A DNA stretch of 64,000 nt from Nepenthes gracilis (GCA_033239525.1 BSYO01000002.1:17952626-18016625), one strand, 5' to 3'; shown: positions 12,913-25,077, counted from the stretch's first letter. A program made the numbers and translations. The notes: generated by a model from the sequence alone, not told the origin.

Positions 12913-13400
12913 TTGCAACATATGCCTGATGAGAAAACTTCAGAAATATCCGTCCATACTTTATCTACACACCATTTAAATAATACCATCAAAATTAAAG
13001 GCCTTATTCCCCATCAGCACATTTACATCTTGATTGATAGTGGCAGGACACAGTTGTTTGGATCTCAAAGTCATTGCTTCTTCTCCTCTTCAAGTCATAG
13101 TTGCTAATGGTAACTGCATGATTAGTGACTCTCAGCCTCTTTCTTTTCCTGGGTCCATGCAAGGACATGACTTTTAGGCCAATTTCAGAATACTCCAACT
13201 AGGCTAATATGATATGGTCTTGGGAGTTGATTGGCTTAGCTAATATAGTCCTATTCTTTTTGATTCCTCTAAACTTACCATATCCTTCCAACATAATGGC
13301 AAAGAGATAGAGTTATAGGGTTTTACGGAGTCTGCTTCGTTGGCAAGCATATAGGCAAGACACTACAGAAGTGGGTTTAGTCCCATGAAGGATTCTTAGC
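12913..13400 (+). pseudogene. Chromovirus aspartic protease remnant
   Basis: The frame from 12913 includes IYILIDSGRTQLF; DSG is the retroviral-type protease active-site triplet (usually DSGSTHNF in this lineage, here R in place of S). The rest of the domain is split between frames, with a stop before the expected flap region. It would have matured the Gag-Pol polyprotein. Confidence 0.7.
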
Positions 13401-13439
13401 TCAATTCTTCTCAGTACTTCTCCTCAAGCATACATTCAC

Positions 13440-14130
13440 CCTTCTATTAAATCCATACTTACTAAATTTAAGAATATATTTGATACTCCAAATGGACTTT
13501 CTCTATCTCGAAATTGTGACCATCAAATTCCATTAATGCACAATGCCAAACCAGTAAATTTGAGGCCTTACCGATTCAGCCATATTCAAAAGGATGAAAT
13601 TGAAAAACAGGTAAAAGAGATGATGATGTCTTTATTGAATCAAACATTAGTCCTTTTTCTTCTCTAATGTTATTGGTTAAGAAAAAGGATGGCTTGTGGC
13701 TATTTTGTGTGGATTATCGACAACTTAACCAAGTCACTATCAAGAGCTAATTCCCTATTCCAATTGTTAAAGATTTGCTTGATGAATTACTTGGTGCACA
13801 ATATTTTTCTAAGCTTGACCTTAGATCTAGTTACTATCAGATTCACATGCATCCCAGAGACATTCATAAAACTACATTTCAAACACACCAAGGATACTAT
13901 AAGTTTTTGGTCATATCATTTGGTCTTACAAAAGCCCCAGCTACTTTTTAGTCCCTTATGAACAACATATTTCATGCATACATTCATAAATTTGTTCTTA
14001 TTTTTTTCGATGACATTCTCATCTATAGCTCTACATAGGAACTGCATTTATCACACCTTGCACAATTCTTTAAACTCTGAGACAACATCAGCTGTTTGCC
14101 AAGAAGTCCTAATGTCATTTTGGCCAAACA
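13440..14130 (+). pseudogene. Chromovirus reverse transcriptase
   Basis: Recognisable in order across frames are [16 protein letters not shown] (about 13680-13730), [19 protein letters not shown] (about 13785-13840), [11 protein letters not shown] followed by a stop (about 13917-13951), and FFDDILIYSS (about 14005-14035). The catalytic residues are FSKLD and DD. In-frame stops (for example after ATF) inactivate it. Confidence 0.82.
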
Positions 14131-14329
14131 CAAATTGAATATTTGGGCCATATCATCTAGGGTATGGAAGTTTCTACTGATCTAGCCAAAGTGACCGCCA
14201 TGGCTCAATTGGCCAACTCCAACATTCATTAAAGCAGTGCGAGGATTTCTTTGATTGATGGATTACTATTGGAGATTCATAGCAAGATATGCTTTATTAG
14301 TGAGTGGCTGAGCTTTGACATCCTATAAA

Positions 14330-14800
14330 CATTTTACTTGGACCCCTATAGCAGAATAGGCCTTCATAGCACTAAAGAAAGCAATGACCGCATCACCACT
14401 ACTGGCACTTCCTGACCTCACTGCTACTTCCATTATTGAGAGAAATGCATCCTGTTCTGGCATGGGCGCAGTATTACAGCAGCACGGCAAGCCAATTGCT
14501 TTCATTAGCAAACCATTTGGACCAGCAAACCAAGGGAAAGCTTATGAATGCGAGCTATTTGCTATACTTTTTACAGTCACCAAATGGAGACATTTTTTTC
14601 AACACCATCCCTTTATCATCAAAACGGATCAACAGAGTCTTAAACACTTATTGGAAAAAGTTTGCATCCATGCTTCAACAGAAGAGTCTCACCAAACTCT
14701 TAGGCCTTCAATATACTATACAATATAAGAAAGACATTAACAATGTGGTAGCAGATTCTTTGTCACGCCAATTTGATTCAGCCACTTCTTTTAGCTGTTC
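14330..14800 (+). pseudogene. Chromovirus RNase H
   Basis: Two overlapping frames carry the domain: ASCSGMGAVLQQHGKPIAF, GKAYECELFAILF and FIIKTDQQSLKHLL (14384-14660), then LQYTIQYKKDINNVVADSLS in a different frame (about 14705-14765). This is a frameshift near 14660. Residues of the E and D active-site positions (YECE, KTDQ, VADSLSR) are still visible. The domain degrades the RNA strand after reverse transcription. Confidence 0.8.
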
Positions 14801-14879
14801 TGTTTTGCCCCACAATGGATTCAAGAAGTTGAAGCCAGTTATATTATTGACAAGTTGGCCATTTCTTTATAGCATTTCT

Positions 14880-16080
14880 TATTGATAGATCCATCAAGCA
14901 ATTATCCTTTTCATAGGAGTGCAAGCTTGCTTAAATACCACAACAGAATTTATATTGGGGCCACTACTGATTTAAGACAAAAACTGCTGACAGCTTTTCA
15001 TGCTTCTCTACTTGGGAGGCATTCTGGTATTGTTGTCACCTATAAAGGGTCCATTTCATACATACTTGTGACATTTGCCAACAAAACAAATCTGATTAAA
15101 CTCCTTATCTCTGCTTACTTCAGCCATTACCTATTCCTTCACAGGCCTGGTCAGTTATTACAATGGGTTTTATTGAACACTGGCCAATTTCTTTAGGAGA
15201 AGATACCATTTTAGTAATTGTGGATAAATTTACTAAGTATGTGCACTTTCTTGCTTTAAAACAACCATTTACTACCTTATTTGTTGCTCAATTGTTTGTC
15301 GACGGCATTGTCAAATCGCATGGATTGCCATCTACTGTCATTTCAGATGGAGATAAAGTTTTCACTAGCAATTTTTGGCAAAAACTTACTAAAACTCTCA
15401 GCACCAAACTCAACCTTTCTACTGCCTATCACCCTTAATGGATAGACAAATTGAAATGGTGAACCAAACATTGGAAGGGTACTTAAGGTACATCACTAGT
15501 CACAAACCGCATAATTGGTTCTATTGTTTATCATTGGCCGATTATTGGTATAATATTACTTACCATACTGCCAATAAAATGTCTCATTTCCAAGCCTTAT
15601 ATGGCTACCTTTTTCTCAAAGAGCAACACCGTTTGTCACAAAATCATATTAAAATACTTTCTTATAGATATTGGTGAGAGAGATCTTTTGAAGTCAGGGA
15701 CATGATGTACCTTAAACTACAACCTTATCATCAAAGCACATTGGCCATCAAAAGGTCTCTAAAATTAGCCTCCAAGTATTATGGTTCATTTCAAGTGGAT
15801 GCTAAGATTGGCAACGTTGCTTACAAGTAGTCATTGCCACCTCCCAGTCGCATTCATCCAGTTATTCATGTCTCTCTCTTAAGGAAGTGCATTGGCCAGC
15901 TTTATAAACTGCAACCACATCTGCCTTTAATTTTTAATCAGTTCAATTTTGTGATGAAACTTTACAAATTTTGTCTACACGTATTATCACAAGGGGTTCT
16001 CAATCTGTACAAAAATGGCTCATACATTTGACCAACATGGATGTATCCGAAGCTACTTGGGAGGATTTTGCTTCTATCAC
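14880..16080 (+). pseudogene. Chromovirus integrase with chromodomain-like tail
   Basis: The N-terminal zinc-binding part is eroded (about 14.9-15.1 kb). The catalytic core runs 15163-15680: VIVDKFTKYVHF (first Asp), VISDGDKVFTSNFW (second Asp), and after an in-frame stop MDRQIEMVNQTLEGYLR, with E in the position of the third acidic residue. The C-terminal linker IHPVIHVSLLRKC is at 15849-15890, and a chromodomain-like LTNMDVSEATWEDF ends near 16070. Chromodomains direct plant chromoviruses to heterochromatin. At least two stops break the frame. Confidence 0.82.
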
Positions 16081-16120
16081 AAAATAATTTCCTTCTTTTC
16101 ATTCCTGAGGATAAGATTGT

Positions 16121-16138
16121 GGTGAAGAGGGGGGTGTT
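16121..16138 (+). other. Polypurine tract of chromovirus
   Basis: GTGAAGAGGGGGGTG ends just before the 3' LTR (TGTTACATAA at 16139). It would prime plus-strand synthesis. Confidence 0.8.
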
Positions 16139-16709
16139 TGTTACATAAATTCTGTATCAGCATACGGCCAATTAAACAAAACAGGGGAGTAGCTACATGA
16201 TGGTCATTTGAAGAGCAGAACAGCTGGCAGAATAAAGCAACAGTTGTAGCCATGAATGCAGAAGAGCCAATTGATTGGCGACCAAATCAAAAGAACAGAG
16301 TTCCAACCAATAAACTTGGCTGCGGCATCAGCTAAAGCAACTGAAGTACCAGAATGAGTAAAACAGAATGCAGCTTCAAGTAATTAGCTAAGGGAGTTAA
16401 CAAAGTAATTGACAGAATAGTAACCACAATTGTACATTACAGAATGGCGCCAAATACTGCTAATAATCATGTAATTCAGTTGTAGAGCTAGAGTAGTATA
16501 TGTAAGTAGATGTGCATCAGATGAAGGATATGAATTGGAACTCAGTTGTAACACATTGCGTGAGAGCCTTCAAGGAAGTCTCATTGTCTCCAACCTTCTC
16601 TTCTCTTTTCCCATTATTTCTTTATTCCTCCTTTCCCATTCCTCTGTTTTTCTCAATCTTCCTTTCACTTTTATTTCTCATCAGTCATAATCCGAGGGAT
16701 TAGCTAACA
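16139..16709 (+). repeat. 3' LTR of chromovirus
   Basis: This 571-bp LTR is the partner of 11249-11821. It starts TGTTACATAAATTC, ends AGCTAACA and is followed by the target duplication ATAAT. Confidence 0.92.
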
Positions 16710-19700
16710 ATAATATACAAAGCAAGATAATAGTTCATAGATATCTCAAACTCGATAATCAACTTGATCTCAGTAGATTAATGCAAGATCTCAAAAATTG
16801 GATTCTTTGGAATCCCAACAAAAATGAGATCTCAATATCTCATATAGAATATCAATGAACCCCTTTAGATTTCCTCAAAAATCCCAACCAACTTGTGGTC
16901 TAGACAAAACTAAGCAAGATGTCAACAAATCTCCTCGGATCTTATTTTTATCACTATAAATCAAAGGCCAACAAATTTACCCCCATTTACACGAGCATCC
17001 TTTCCACTGAAAGGATCTCTAGCATCCTTGATTTGATATGCCTCCACCCCTGTTCCTTTCGATATCCTAAATATCCTCAACTGGGATTCCTCTCTACCAC
17101 ACATAGTAGTACCAAGGGGATCCCCGAGCACCTATAGTTTGACATGTCATAAGCCAATGTCCTTGCAGGATATCCAACAATATCAAATATGATGCTTCGA
17201 CAAGAAAAATAAGCATTCTAGACCAAAATAATGAAAGACCTCACAACCATAGGAATGGAAATGGTATCGATTGGACAATAAGGTTTCACAGATCCCATAT
17301 ATCCGATACCTTGGTACTTTCTCATGCATTCTTTTTAGTTATCCGTGAAATAAGAACAAGATATTGAACTCCATAAGACCAAAGCAATAATTCTCGACAC
17401 CCATATGCCAATATTCTATGATATTTTCTCATATAGTCCACCACATTCTCCAAGAGAATATCAATAACAAAATGATTAATAGGACATTATGAGGAATAAC
17501 ATCAACAATGAATCAACAAAATAACAATAACCAATGAATCAAAATAAATAATGATAGAGGAATCGATACATGAGTACCTAAGTATCCCCACTGGACCACA
17601 ACCCATTAAGGCTTATTGAAGTCTTCTAAGAACACACAATAACCCTAGAGTAACCATACCTAGGCTTTAAAACTAACATCTCAACAAACATTGTTAAACT
17701 ACCAATCTGGCATTTAAAAGCTAGATCGAATTTCACCTTCTCACAATTTGGCATTTGTGCGATAATCTGACACCACCTCAAACATCACAAAACAAAAGAT
17801 AGTATGAAGCTGTTTACCTCCATGCAAATCTATATTCTCATCATATAACGCTATATGACAACGTGAGACTAGTATTATCAAATATTTAATGTTCCAGATC
17901 TCACATGCAACATACTAATATTTGCTATCCAAGCACGGCATTCGAATAATATTCAAACGCTACTCTACCATGGCTCTTTTGAAGCTTAGCGTTTGAACAC
18001 TTATCAAGCATCACTTAAAATGCCACATATAAAAATCATATAATCATATCATACATGAATTTATCATGCGTGACCATATAACACACATTTATAAACAGAT
18101 TTCTCAACAAAAATGCAAGAAAGATCATAAATTCAACCTAGGAAAGTCATGAATCACTGACCTTTCTCTTTCTCTTTTCTTTTTTTTCTTTTTCTTCTCC
18201 TCCTCTGGACGATTCTCCTATTCAGAATTCTTCTTTCCTCTCTTGATTTATAATCACATATATAAAGGGGAAGGAAAAATGCTAATTCCCTCCAAAAAAC
18301 ATCTTTTGGCTGGCCAAGAAATAGTCTCTTTTCCTTTAGTTTCTTCAAAAACATATACTTAAAATACTTGATAGATTTTTCCTCCCAATTCTGCCGGTTC
18401 AATGGTGTACAAAATATATTATTATCCTCATTAATATTACAAATCATATGCATTAAAATTATCTCTAAAAATGCTTCATAATTGGCCACCAAAATATTAT
18501 TGATAATAATATTTTTCCTTAATAAATCCTTCCAAATCTTCAAGAATATTACCCTGAAATCGGCCTTAATTTGAATCAAGTCATCGGGTCCTAATTTCTG
18601 AATTTCTTACAATTGTATTTGACCTGACAATTAGTCTTAATATTCTCAAAAATTGATCCAATAGGCCCAATTTTATATAGATCACACTATTAATTTAAAT
18701 CCACTAAAAAAATTCGACCCAAATGACCCAAAAAAAAATCATAAATCAATCATGCACTAAAATTGTCATAAATTGGGACAAGAAACATCAGGATGTTACC
18801 TTATTGTCTTATTAGTGGAATACTGTTTGTGACATCAAGAAACAAGAGAGATTGAATTTATCTTTGTTCAAGCACTTCATCTGTTTTGCTTAGATAATTC
18901 CTATCTTCATTTCATATGTTTGATTAAATAGCAACAAGTGCGCATTGAGAATTCTAGCTGATTAAATCCTATGCACTTTCCTTCCTTCTCTCTTAATCAA
19001 TTCAGGGAACCTCTATGATTTTAGATCCCTTTCTATCTGAGCCCCTTTTTTAATGGTAGTCCTGAGTCCCTTCCTCTTGCGGAGCTCGTGGTTGCTTGTT
19101 TTTACTCCAATATCAGGAGTTTGTCACGCAGTTGCCTCATACTAACTACTATTGTTTTGAGTTGTGGTTTATTTGTGTCCAATTTTTATATCAAATAACA
19201 AAGGACCAGCAATTAGTCAATAAAATCTGCGAGCTTGATTTGTTCAATTGGAGGTTCACATTTCAAACTCAATTATGGTATTCGTGGTATCTTATGATAT
19301 CTATGATCCACCTAAACTAGCCATGTGACTGATATTGTTCCAAATATAATTAAGACTAAAATGACTGATCAGAAGGATTTCTCCATTACCCAGTAGAAAG
19401 AAAAGTAAAGGTGGAGGATTTCTCTCTATTTGCCCTCTCTTTGAGATTAGTTTCTACAATTCTTTATATTTTTTCTATTTCAGTGAAACAGTGGAAAAGA
19501 TAGTGTGCATTGATCCTGCTTTTTATCAGTAAGGATACTGTGTGATCTCTCGTGCAGAATATGTATTGTTCTGTACTGTGTCACTATACCATGTTTTCCA
19601 AATGTATGACCTCTGCCAACGGTGTAATATTTAGAGCACACAAATAATTCTTCCTGTAAGGTCCCAAAATTGATCTGGTGCTTGCTCAAAATTGTTCAGT

Positions 19701-19841
19701 TATTGTGCTGTGAATTTCACAAGGAGGTTGAGTTCTGGTACATTATACAATTGAGGGGATGAATAATGTTGTACTTTAGAATTATCCCTTCCGAAATGCA
19801 ATGGTGAAGGAGATTGACACGTTAACTTAACTCCCTTTCAG

Positions 19842-20810
19842 GAGACTTTTTCTCCCAATTTCCTTCCTGCCAACACAAGTTCAATTAACTTCTTTCCCAG
19901 TGATGAGGCCATTGGAAAGCTGAAGGATTACTTCGACACCATCATAGCAGAGTATATGTCAGTTGGTAATCCTGCATCATGTTGTGAGAAGATTGAGAAC
20001 CTACTTACACGTTGTTTGGCTGACGAGCTACTGGAACCAGACAAGGGAAGCTCTCCTGTGGATTTCAGGTTGTCGCTCCTGCATCATCTGGCCCTGAATG
20101 CCTACACAACACTGTATTCCACATATAAAATCCGTGCTGATCTGCATGTTAACGGCATGCAATTGCAAGCTTTCGACATGAGCAGGACTAGCACTGCATA
20201 CTGTTTGTTGCTTGCAGGCGCAACCCATCATCTTTTTCTCTCTGAAATTTCTCTTATTGCATCTGCTGCCACTTTCTGGATGAGTGCTGGGGAGTCCTTA
20301 TTGTGCCTTGCAAGAAATTCCTTCTGGGATTCGATAGCACCACATCCTCTACCGCTCTCAATTCAAAAGTGTGTCAACTGCCCGTTACTGGAAAATTTTG
20401 AAGGCAACTTCTCTTGTACTCGAGATCAAAGTGTAGAGTTTGATGAGACATCTCAGCAATTTCTCTACTGTATTTCTGTCATCACTCCAACCGCATGGAG
20501 TTTCTTGGTTCAAGGTTGTCATTATCTTAAAGATATTAAGGATCCCATCAATTTCAGCTGGCTTGGAGCTATAAGGACTTCCTACATAGGGGATTTTCAT
20601 GCTCAATTGGGTCACAATGAGTTGTATTCATCTTATGCAGCAAAAGGGAATATTCCGAGATCCAATGAACTGGGACCGGGTAGTGAGGAAAGGACTAGCA
20701 CATTTCAGCTTGGTGTCCACTGCTTGGTGTATGGAGGGTATCTGTCTGGTATTTGTTACGGTCACCATTCTTACATGATGTCTTACATGCAAAACCTGCT
20801 ATATGGTTAA
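19842..20810 (+). CDS. SDG41: SET-domain protein, last exon (SDG41-like)
   Basis: This exon starts after CCCTTTCAG and reads 322 codons to TAA at 20808-20810 without interruption. It begins ETFSPNFLPAN, so coding starts 114 nt before the first internal Met. Visible family features are a helical, TPR-like C-terminal region: SCCEKIENLLTRC, LHHLALNAYTTLYS, RTSTAYCLLLAGATHHLF, LVQGCHYLKDIKDPINFSW, and near the end STFQLGVHCLVYGGYLS. These match what I recall of plant SET DOMAIN GROUP 41 C-termini. In SMYD-like enzymes this region packs against the SET domain. The exon is intact, so the gene is probably under selection despite its retrotransposon-filled intron. The exact gene name is less certain than its being a real exon. 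Confidence 0.78.
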   Translation, partial: ETFSPNFLPANTSSINFFPSDEAIGKLKDYFDTIIAEYMSVGNPASCCEKIENLLTRCLADELLEPDKGSSPVDFRLSLLHHLALNAYTTLYSTYKIRADLHVNGMQLQAFDMSRTSTAYCLLLAGATHHLFLSEISLIASAATFWMSAGESLLCLARNSFWDSIAPHPLPLSIQKCVNCPLLENFEGNFSCTRDQSVEFDETSQQFLYCISVITPTAWSFLVQGCHYLKDIKDPINFSWLGAIRTSYIGDFHAQLGHNELYSSYAAKGNIPRSNELGPGSEERTSTFQLGVHCLVYGGYLSGICYGHHSYMMSYMQNLLYG

Positions 20811-23800
20811 GACTATCATCTTGCCCATACATTCTTTTCATGCCGTCAAGCCATATGCCGGCTGACTTGTGTAGTGGAACTTGAAATATGCATGTCTCTC
20901 AAGTGAAGCCTCAACTGAATTAGCAAACCAGGATGCACTTTGCGGACAAGGAAATACCAATCTCTTTTCATTGCATCTCAACTTGGAATTGCTGTGCCTG
21001 TAAGTATTAATTGTAGTATTGGAGGAAATGCATGGATACTACATCAATTCAAGGGTTGTTAACAAGCAAAAGGATGGTTGTCAGGATAACTGGCTCACTC
21101 TTTTTCAAGCACTGACATGGATGCATAGACACAGGCATGCATAAATACGCAATAGAGGAATGGAGGTAGGAATCTGAACCGTCGTATCTTTTATTTTTTT
21201 TAATATTTGCTTGGTAACTTGAGAAACATCATTAGGTAGCATAGCTGCTTCAGGAATTTCGGTCTTTCTGCTTATTCGGTGACTTTCTATATGCAGGAAC
21301 TGTGCTTTGGAGCATTTGACTTTATGAGACCTACAAAACGAGAACCTTGGGTAGTGAAATTACATTTTCTCCAAAACCAGGAAAAAAAAAAAAGGCATTT
21401 TCTTTCTTATGTGGCTCCCAAATTATTTATATAAAGCCAGTTATTGTTGCATTTTCTTGGAGTGATTTTGGAAAGGGATTTGTTTAGATGTGATTTCTTA
21501 GTCTCGGAGCTAATTGTGTTAAGTTATCAATTGAAATCGTTGAACTGAAGATAATTACCAAAAACTAACCAGTATGGCTATCAACTCATGATCTGTCTTT
21601 ATCAGGAAGCAGGAAAAAGGGAAATGGCCAACTAAATATGTTCGCCGAAAAACTAAACCATTCATTCCTGTGAAGTTACTGGTATCTGGTTATATTCGTC
21701 TCACTAGCTGTAGAACATGAGAATCAAAGCCCTTTGTGGAGTTCACAAAAGATCAAATGGTACCTTCTCTCATCACAATGTCAGCTAGTAGATATATATA
21801 AATATATATAAATATATGGTATAAAAGTTGGAATTCAAATAGCTAAGATCCATCAAGATATATCACTATGTTAAACCTGGAATGGCTTGTTTAAAGGCTT
21901 GTTTAAGGAGTCAAACTTTATTCCCCCAATCACGGTTAAGGTGCTTAGGATTGTCCCTGAAGTTCGGGATGGGCGGGGGTAGTGGAAGCAAATTCAGGGA
22001 TGTTACTTCTTTTAATTCTAGTTCTATATCCGCTTAACCTCCTTTAATGGCTTTCAATCTGCTTAATACCCATGAAAGAGACTTTGTTTCTATTTAAAAT
22101 GATTCCTGTACCCTGGGAATTGTAAATTTAGCTATACCGTCCACTAACTATTTGGTAAACTCTGCCGTGGCATTTCAACTATTCAAACTACTGAACTCAT
22201 GCAAGAATAAATGGATTAGTGAGATGTTACCTTAAAATACATATTCCGACAATTTAAACTATGACACTGTCATTATTAATTGATTCAACAGTTGATGAAG
22301 ATCGTATATATGCAATTTTAAGAGGGTGACCATTGCAAGATGCTCGCACACCATAGGGTTTGAGATGACTGAATGTCTGCAGTATTAATCCTGACATTTC
22401 AGGAGTACTTTGAATTACACGTAGTTGAAACTTACTCGTAACTTTGAATTTACAATAGAAAAAAGAAAAAAATGTTACTTTTTATGTTAAGGTGACAAGA
22501 GGTGTAGGTGAGGATGGCCTCTGTGATTCGTGCGCCCACGTCCTCCCTAGTTGTAATGGATCTTTTTTATTCTCTTTTTGGGAACTCAAATCTGCTAACG
22601 TGCTGGTGCCTTAACAAACGTGGTTGCACGATTATAGTGAAGAAGAATACCCCTAAAACTCACTCGGTTCAAAGCCTAGTTCCCTTGAGAATCAAATCAT
22701 ACGCGAACTAAGCACCAATCCCAAAGTTCATTAGCATTTTTTTTATTATTAGGGAAACCACAATTATTCAACATGTGCCTTGCCTTGGTTAGGGTAAAAG
22801 CTACTGAAGAGAATGTTCTAACATTTCCTCCATGCAAGTCTATACCAGACTGACATTACCGGCCTTACTCCTCTGTATCTTGGATTTTTGTTTGAGAAAC
22901 ATCCAATACTTAGAAACCCTCGTATGATTTTGTGATGTTAATTATTAAAAGATGTGTAATCAGAGTTCATTTTAATAACCGATTGAGTTTAGCACATATT
23001 TTAAAAATAATAATGTATTTATTAGGGAGGTGGTGGAGCTTTAAATGCCTTCTGAGGAATGGGTCGGTTTCTTTTTCTTTTGTCTTTTTGTCTTTTCTTT
23101 TTTTTTCTTTCCTTCTTTTTTTCTTTTGACAGCACTCATTAGTCAAGCTCTTTTCTGAGGCATGTGATAGTAAATGTGTGAGTATGCAGCTCTCTTTTTG
23201 TGGGTCACAAGCATTTTCAGATCCTTAATTTGTGGGTGAAACGTATCCGTTGTTCATAATTCGCAATCGAACTTGCAAGAATCATTAGTTCTCCAAGCGT
23301 ATTGGATAAGATTTTCATTGATATAGAATAAAAATAATAAAAAAATGAGAAATATTATCTGTACTCCTACCTACTTATTGAATAAATAAATGTATTTTCA
23401 CTGGAGTTTACATAAATTGTCAAATTATTTTAAAATAAGAGTGCCTGAGGTTTATATATATATATATATATCTGGAGTAATAATAGAGGAAAAAAAATCT
23501 AATAACTTAATTGGGTGTGGATTTTTTTTTTTTTTTTTTGGTGGGGGGGGGGGGGTTGAGGAGGAGGGTATAGGGAGGAATGGAGACGGATGAATAAGGA
23601 GATATACGTATACATGTCCTCTAACGTAATTAAGTGCACATATTCTTACGTACTATGTATAATCACTCCATTCATCAAACATAAATAAGGCTAAATAATC
23701 ACCTCCTTTCATTCAAAAAGTCCCACTTCTTTCGAAGTGGAAGTTTTGCCTTCGAGTTTACGTTAAGGAAAAGACAGGACGTTAACTTTCTTTTTATAAA

Positions 23801-24187
23801 TTTTGTATGGGAGAACCTTGGTCTAGTCTAGATCTTGACCAAACTTCGTGTATATAATTTTATTTATAAAAGTTATACATTATATAATTCAATCAAATAA
23901 TTATATAAATTAAACTCATAGTTAAAATTTTAACTGTAATATTTTAAATTATCCATAATCAAGGTTTTAATTTGTATTATTTTTAATTAATTTGGATATC
24001 CAAATTCCAGCTATCATTCAATGGGACCTGCCTACCTCCTAATACACAGCAGGAGCATTTTCCCCCCTTTTTTTTTATTATTTTTTTACTTTTTTTTTTC
24101 TTTTTGTATTCTTTTTCCTTTCTGTCTTTTTTTGTATTTCTTTAAAGTTCATTTTATTATTATTTCTTTTTTGATTTTTTTATATTT
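20811..24187. other. Intergenic region
   Basis: This holds the 3' end and downstream DNA of the SET-domain gene. It is AT-rich with poly-A/T tracts, a short (TA)n run at about 23454-23471, and a poly-T tract followed by a G run at about 23523-23557. No convincing coding exon, RNA gene or mobile-element terminus was seen, apart from the T-rich sequence that borders the Tat element at 24188. Confidence 0.6.
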
Positions 24188-25076
24188 TGATGGGCACGAC
24201 AGTAATGAGCTAGCTCAATAATGAGAAACAACCTAAATCCACAATGACCTATTTGTGCCTAAACGGTCAACGAACAAAGAACGGGATGGATGACTTAATC
24301 TCGAGATGATCAATGCTTCCGTTGACCGGAAGCAAAACTAATTGACCGTCTGAAAAGCAAAACCTTAAGTGGGCCAAGCCTAATTCGGCCCATACGACCG
24401 TTTTCAATCAGTAACGGTCTTCTCTCCTGATTTCGCGCTCTCCACAGAAGGCAATCTTAACTATAACCGTCATCAGCAGATTCAGTGTGCATTCCAGACT
24501 GAATGCGCTAAAATCATTTTCCTATCTGCTAGAAATCCTAACGGTTACGAAATATAGAAAGAAAGCAATCAATCCAGTGATCATTATTGCCATAAAGGCT
24601 CCACGCCAGAAAAGGAAGCGATCTCAATAGAGCGCGAGAATCGAGCCCTTCTATACAAGGAAGGCATCGCAACATGGCGGCTATAAAAGGCCATAGAGTT
24701 CTCACTAACCCACAATAAACTCACACGCTTTCAGACTATAAACGCTCTCCCTTTCTCTCTTCACCACTACGTTCCCAGTGAACACTGTGCTTAGAATCAG
24801 CGCTTCTCACGAGCGAACAAAAGTCTCTCTCAACGAAAGCATTCGCCCATCTCAAACACTCTCTACATTTTCTTGCACTCTCTACTTTCACTTTCTTAAT
24901 TTAAAGGCTGTTTACTGATTTGAGCGTCAGAATATTTACGGTGGGACAATCTCCTACTGTCACCTAACCTCCTGTTCGTAGTTGTGGTGTACAAGATCCA
25001 AACTCAGTGAAAAAAGTCAGACTTAGACAAACCACTTGACCCAAATCTGTTTGAAGTTTGAATTCAAGAAGCATCA
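24188..25076 (+). repeat. 5' LTR of Tat element
   Basis: This 889-bp LTR starts TGATGGGCACGACAGTAATG and ends AAGCATCA. It matches the interrupted 3' LTR (35000-38681). It contains several TTGACC/GGTCAA words and a TATA box at 24682. Confidence 0.9.
24682..24688 (+). promoter_or_regulatory. TATA box in Tat 5' LTR
   Basis: TATAAAA within GGCTATAAAAGGCC sits about 400 bp before the LTR end, in the sense orientation. The equivalent site in the 3' LTR (about 38267) reads CATAAAA, so only the 5' copy keeps the canonical box. Confidence 0.65.
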
Positions 25077-25077
25077 T

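Larger units (their letters stand above)
11249..16709 (+). mobile_element. Ty3/gypsy chromovirus, complete but inactive
   Basis: This is a 5461-bp element with LTRs at both ends, perfect ATAAT target duplication, PBS, gag, protease, RT, RNase H, integrase, chromodomain-like tail and PPT, in the usual gypsy order. Both LTRs start TGTTACATAAATTC and end in ACA. They differ at roughly 8-9 of the first 80 bases, which indicates an old insertion. Stops and frameshifts break every ORF. It sits inside the right LTR-like region of an older minus-strand gypsy element, so it is younger than that element. The GLCYCCNE...GHKC knuckle, the RLH-like linker IHPVIHVSLLRKC and the SEATWEDF box support a plant chromovirus. 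Confidence 0.93.
10766..18799 (-). mobile_element. Right LTR-like region of minus gypsy element, interrupted
   Basis: This region starts with TG at 10766, three bases from the PBS of the minus-strand element, as expected for a 5' LTR read on minus. It is split by the chromovirus at 11249-16709 and resumes at 16710. The distal end is placed near 18799, where the minus strand reads GGTAACATCCTGATG, a common gypsy LTR start. Removing the insert leaves about 2.6 kb. Near 18250 the minus strand has a TATA-like stretch followed by a purine-rich leader. A 141-codon minus ORF (18154-18579) lies in this non-coding region and is not considered real. The outer boundary is uncertain. Confidence 0.5.
2968..19841 (+). 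other. Giant intron (about 16.9 kb) filled with retrotransposons
   Basis: The intron starts with GTAAGC at 2968 and ends with CCCTTTCAG at 19841. Both flanking exons are phase 0, so direct joining keeps the frame, and the joined protein reads as a continuous C-terminal region of an SDG41-like protein. Inside are two Ty3/gypsy elements: a minus-strand one (about 4.05-18.8 kb) and a plus-strand chromovirus inserted into its right LTR-like part. The parts not assigned to elements (2968-4030 and 18800-19841) are AT-rich and show no further exon that I can support. That the intron is still spliced is an inference. Confidence 0.6.

Noticed and set aside
18154..18579. 141-codon minus-strand ORF rich in Lys/Arg at its end
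   Set aside because: It lies in the U3/leader part of an LTR-like region, its composition follows AT-rich and poly-purine DNA, and it matches no family that I know.
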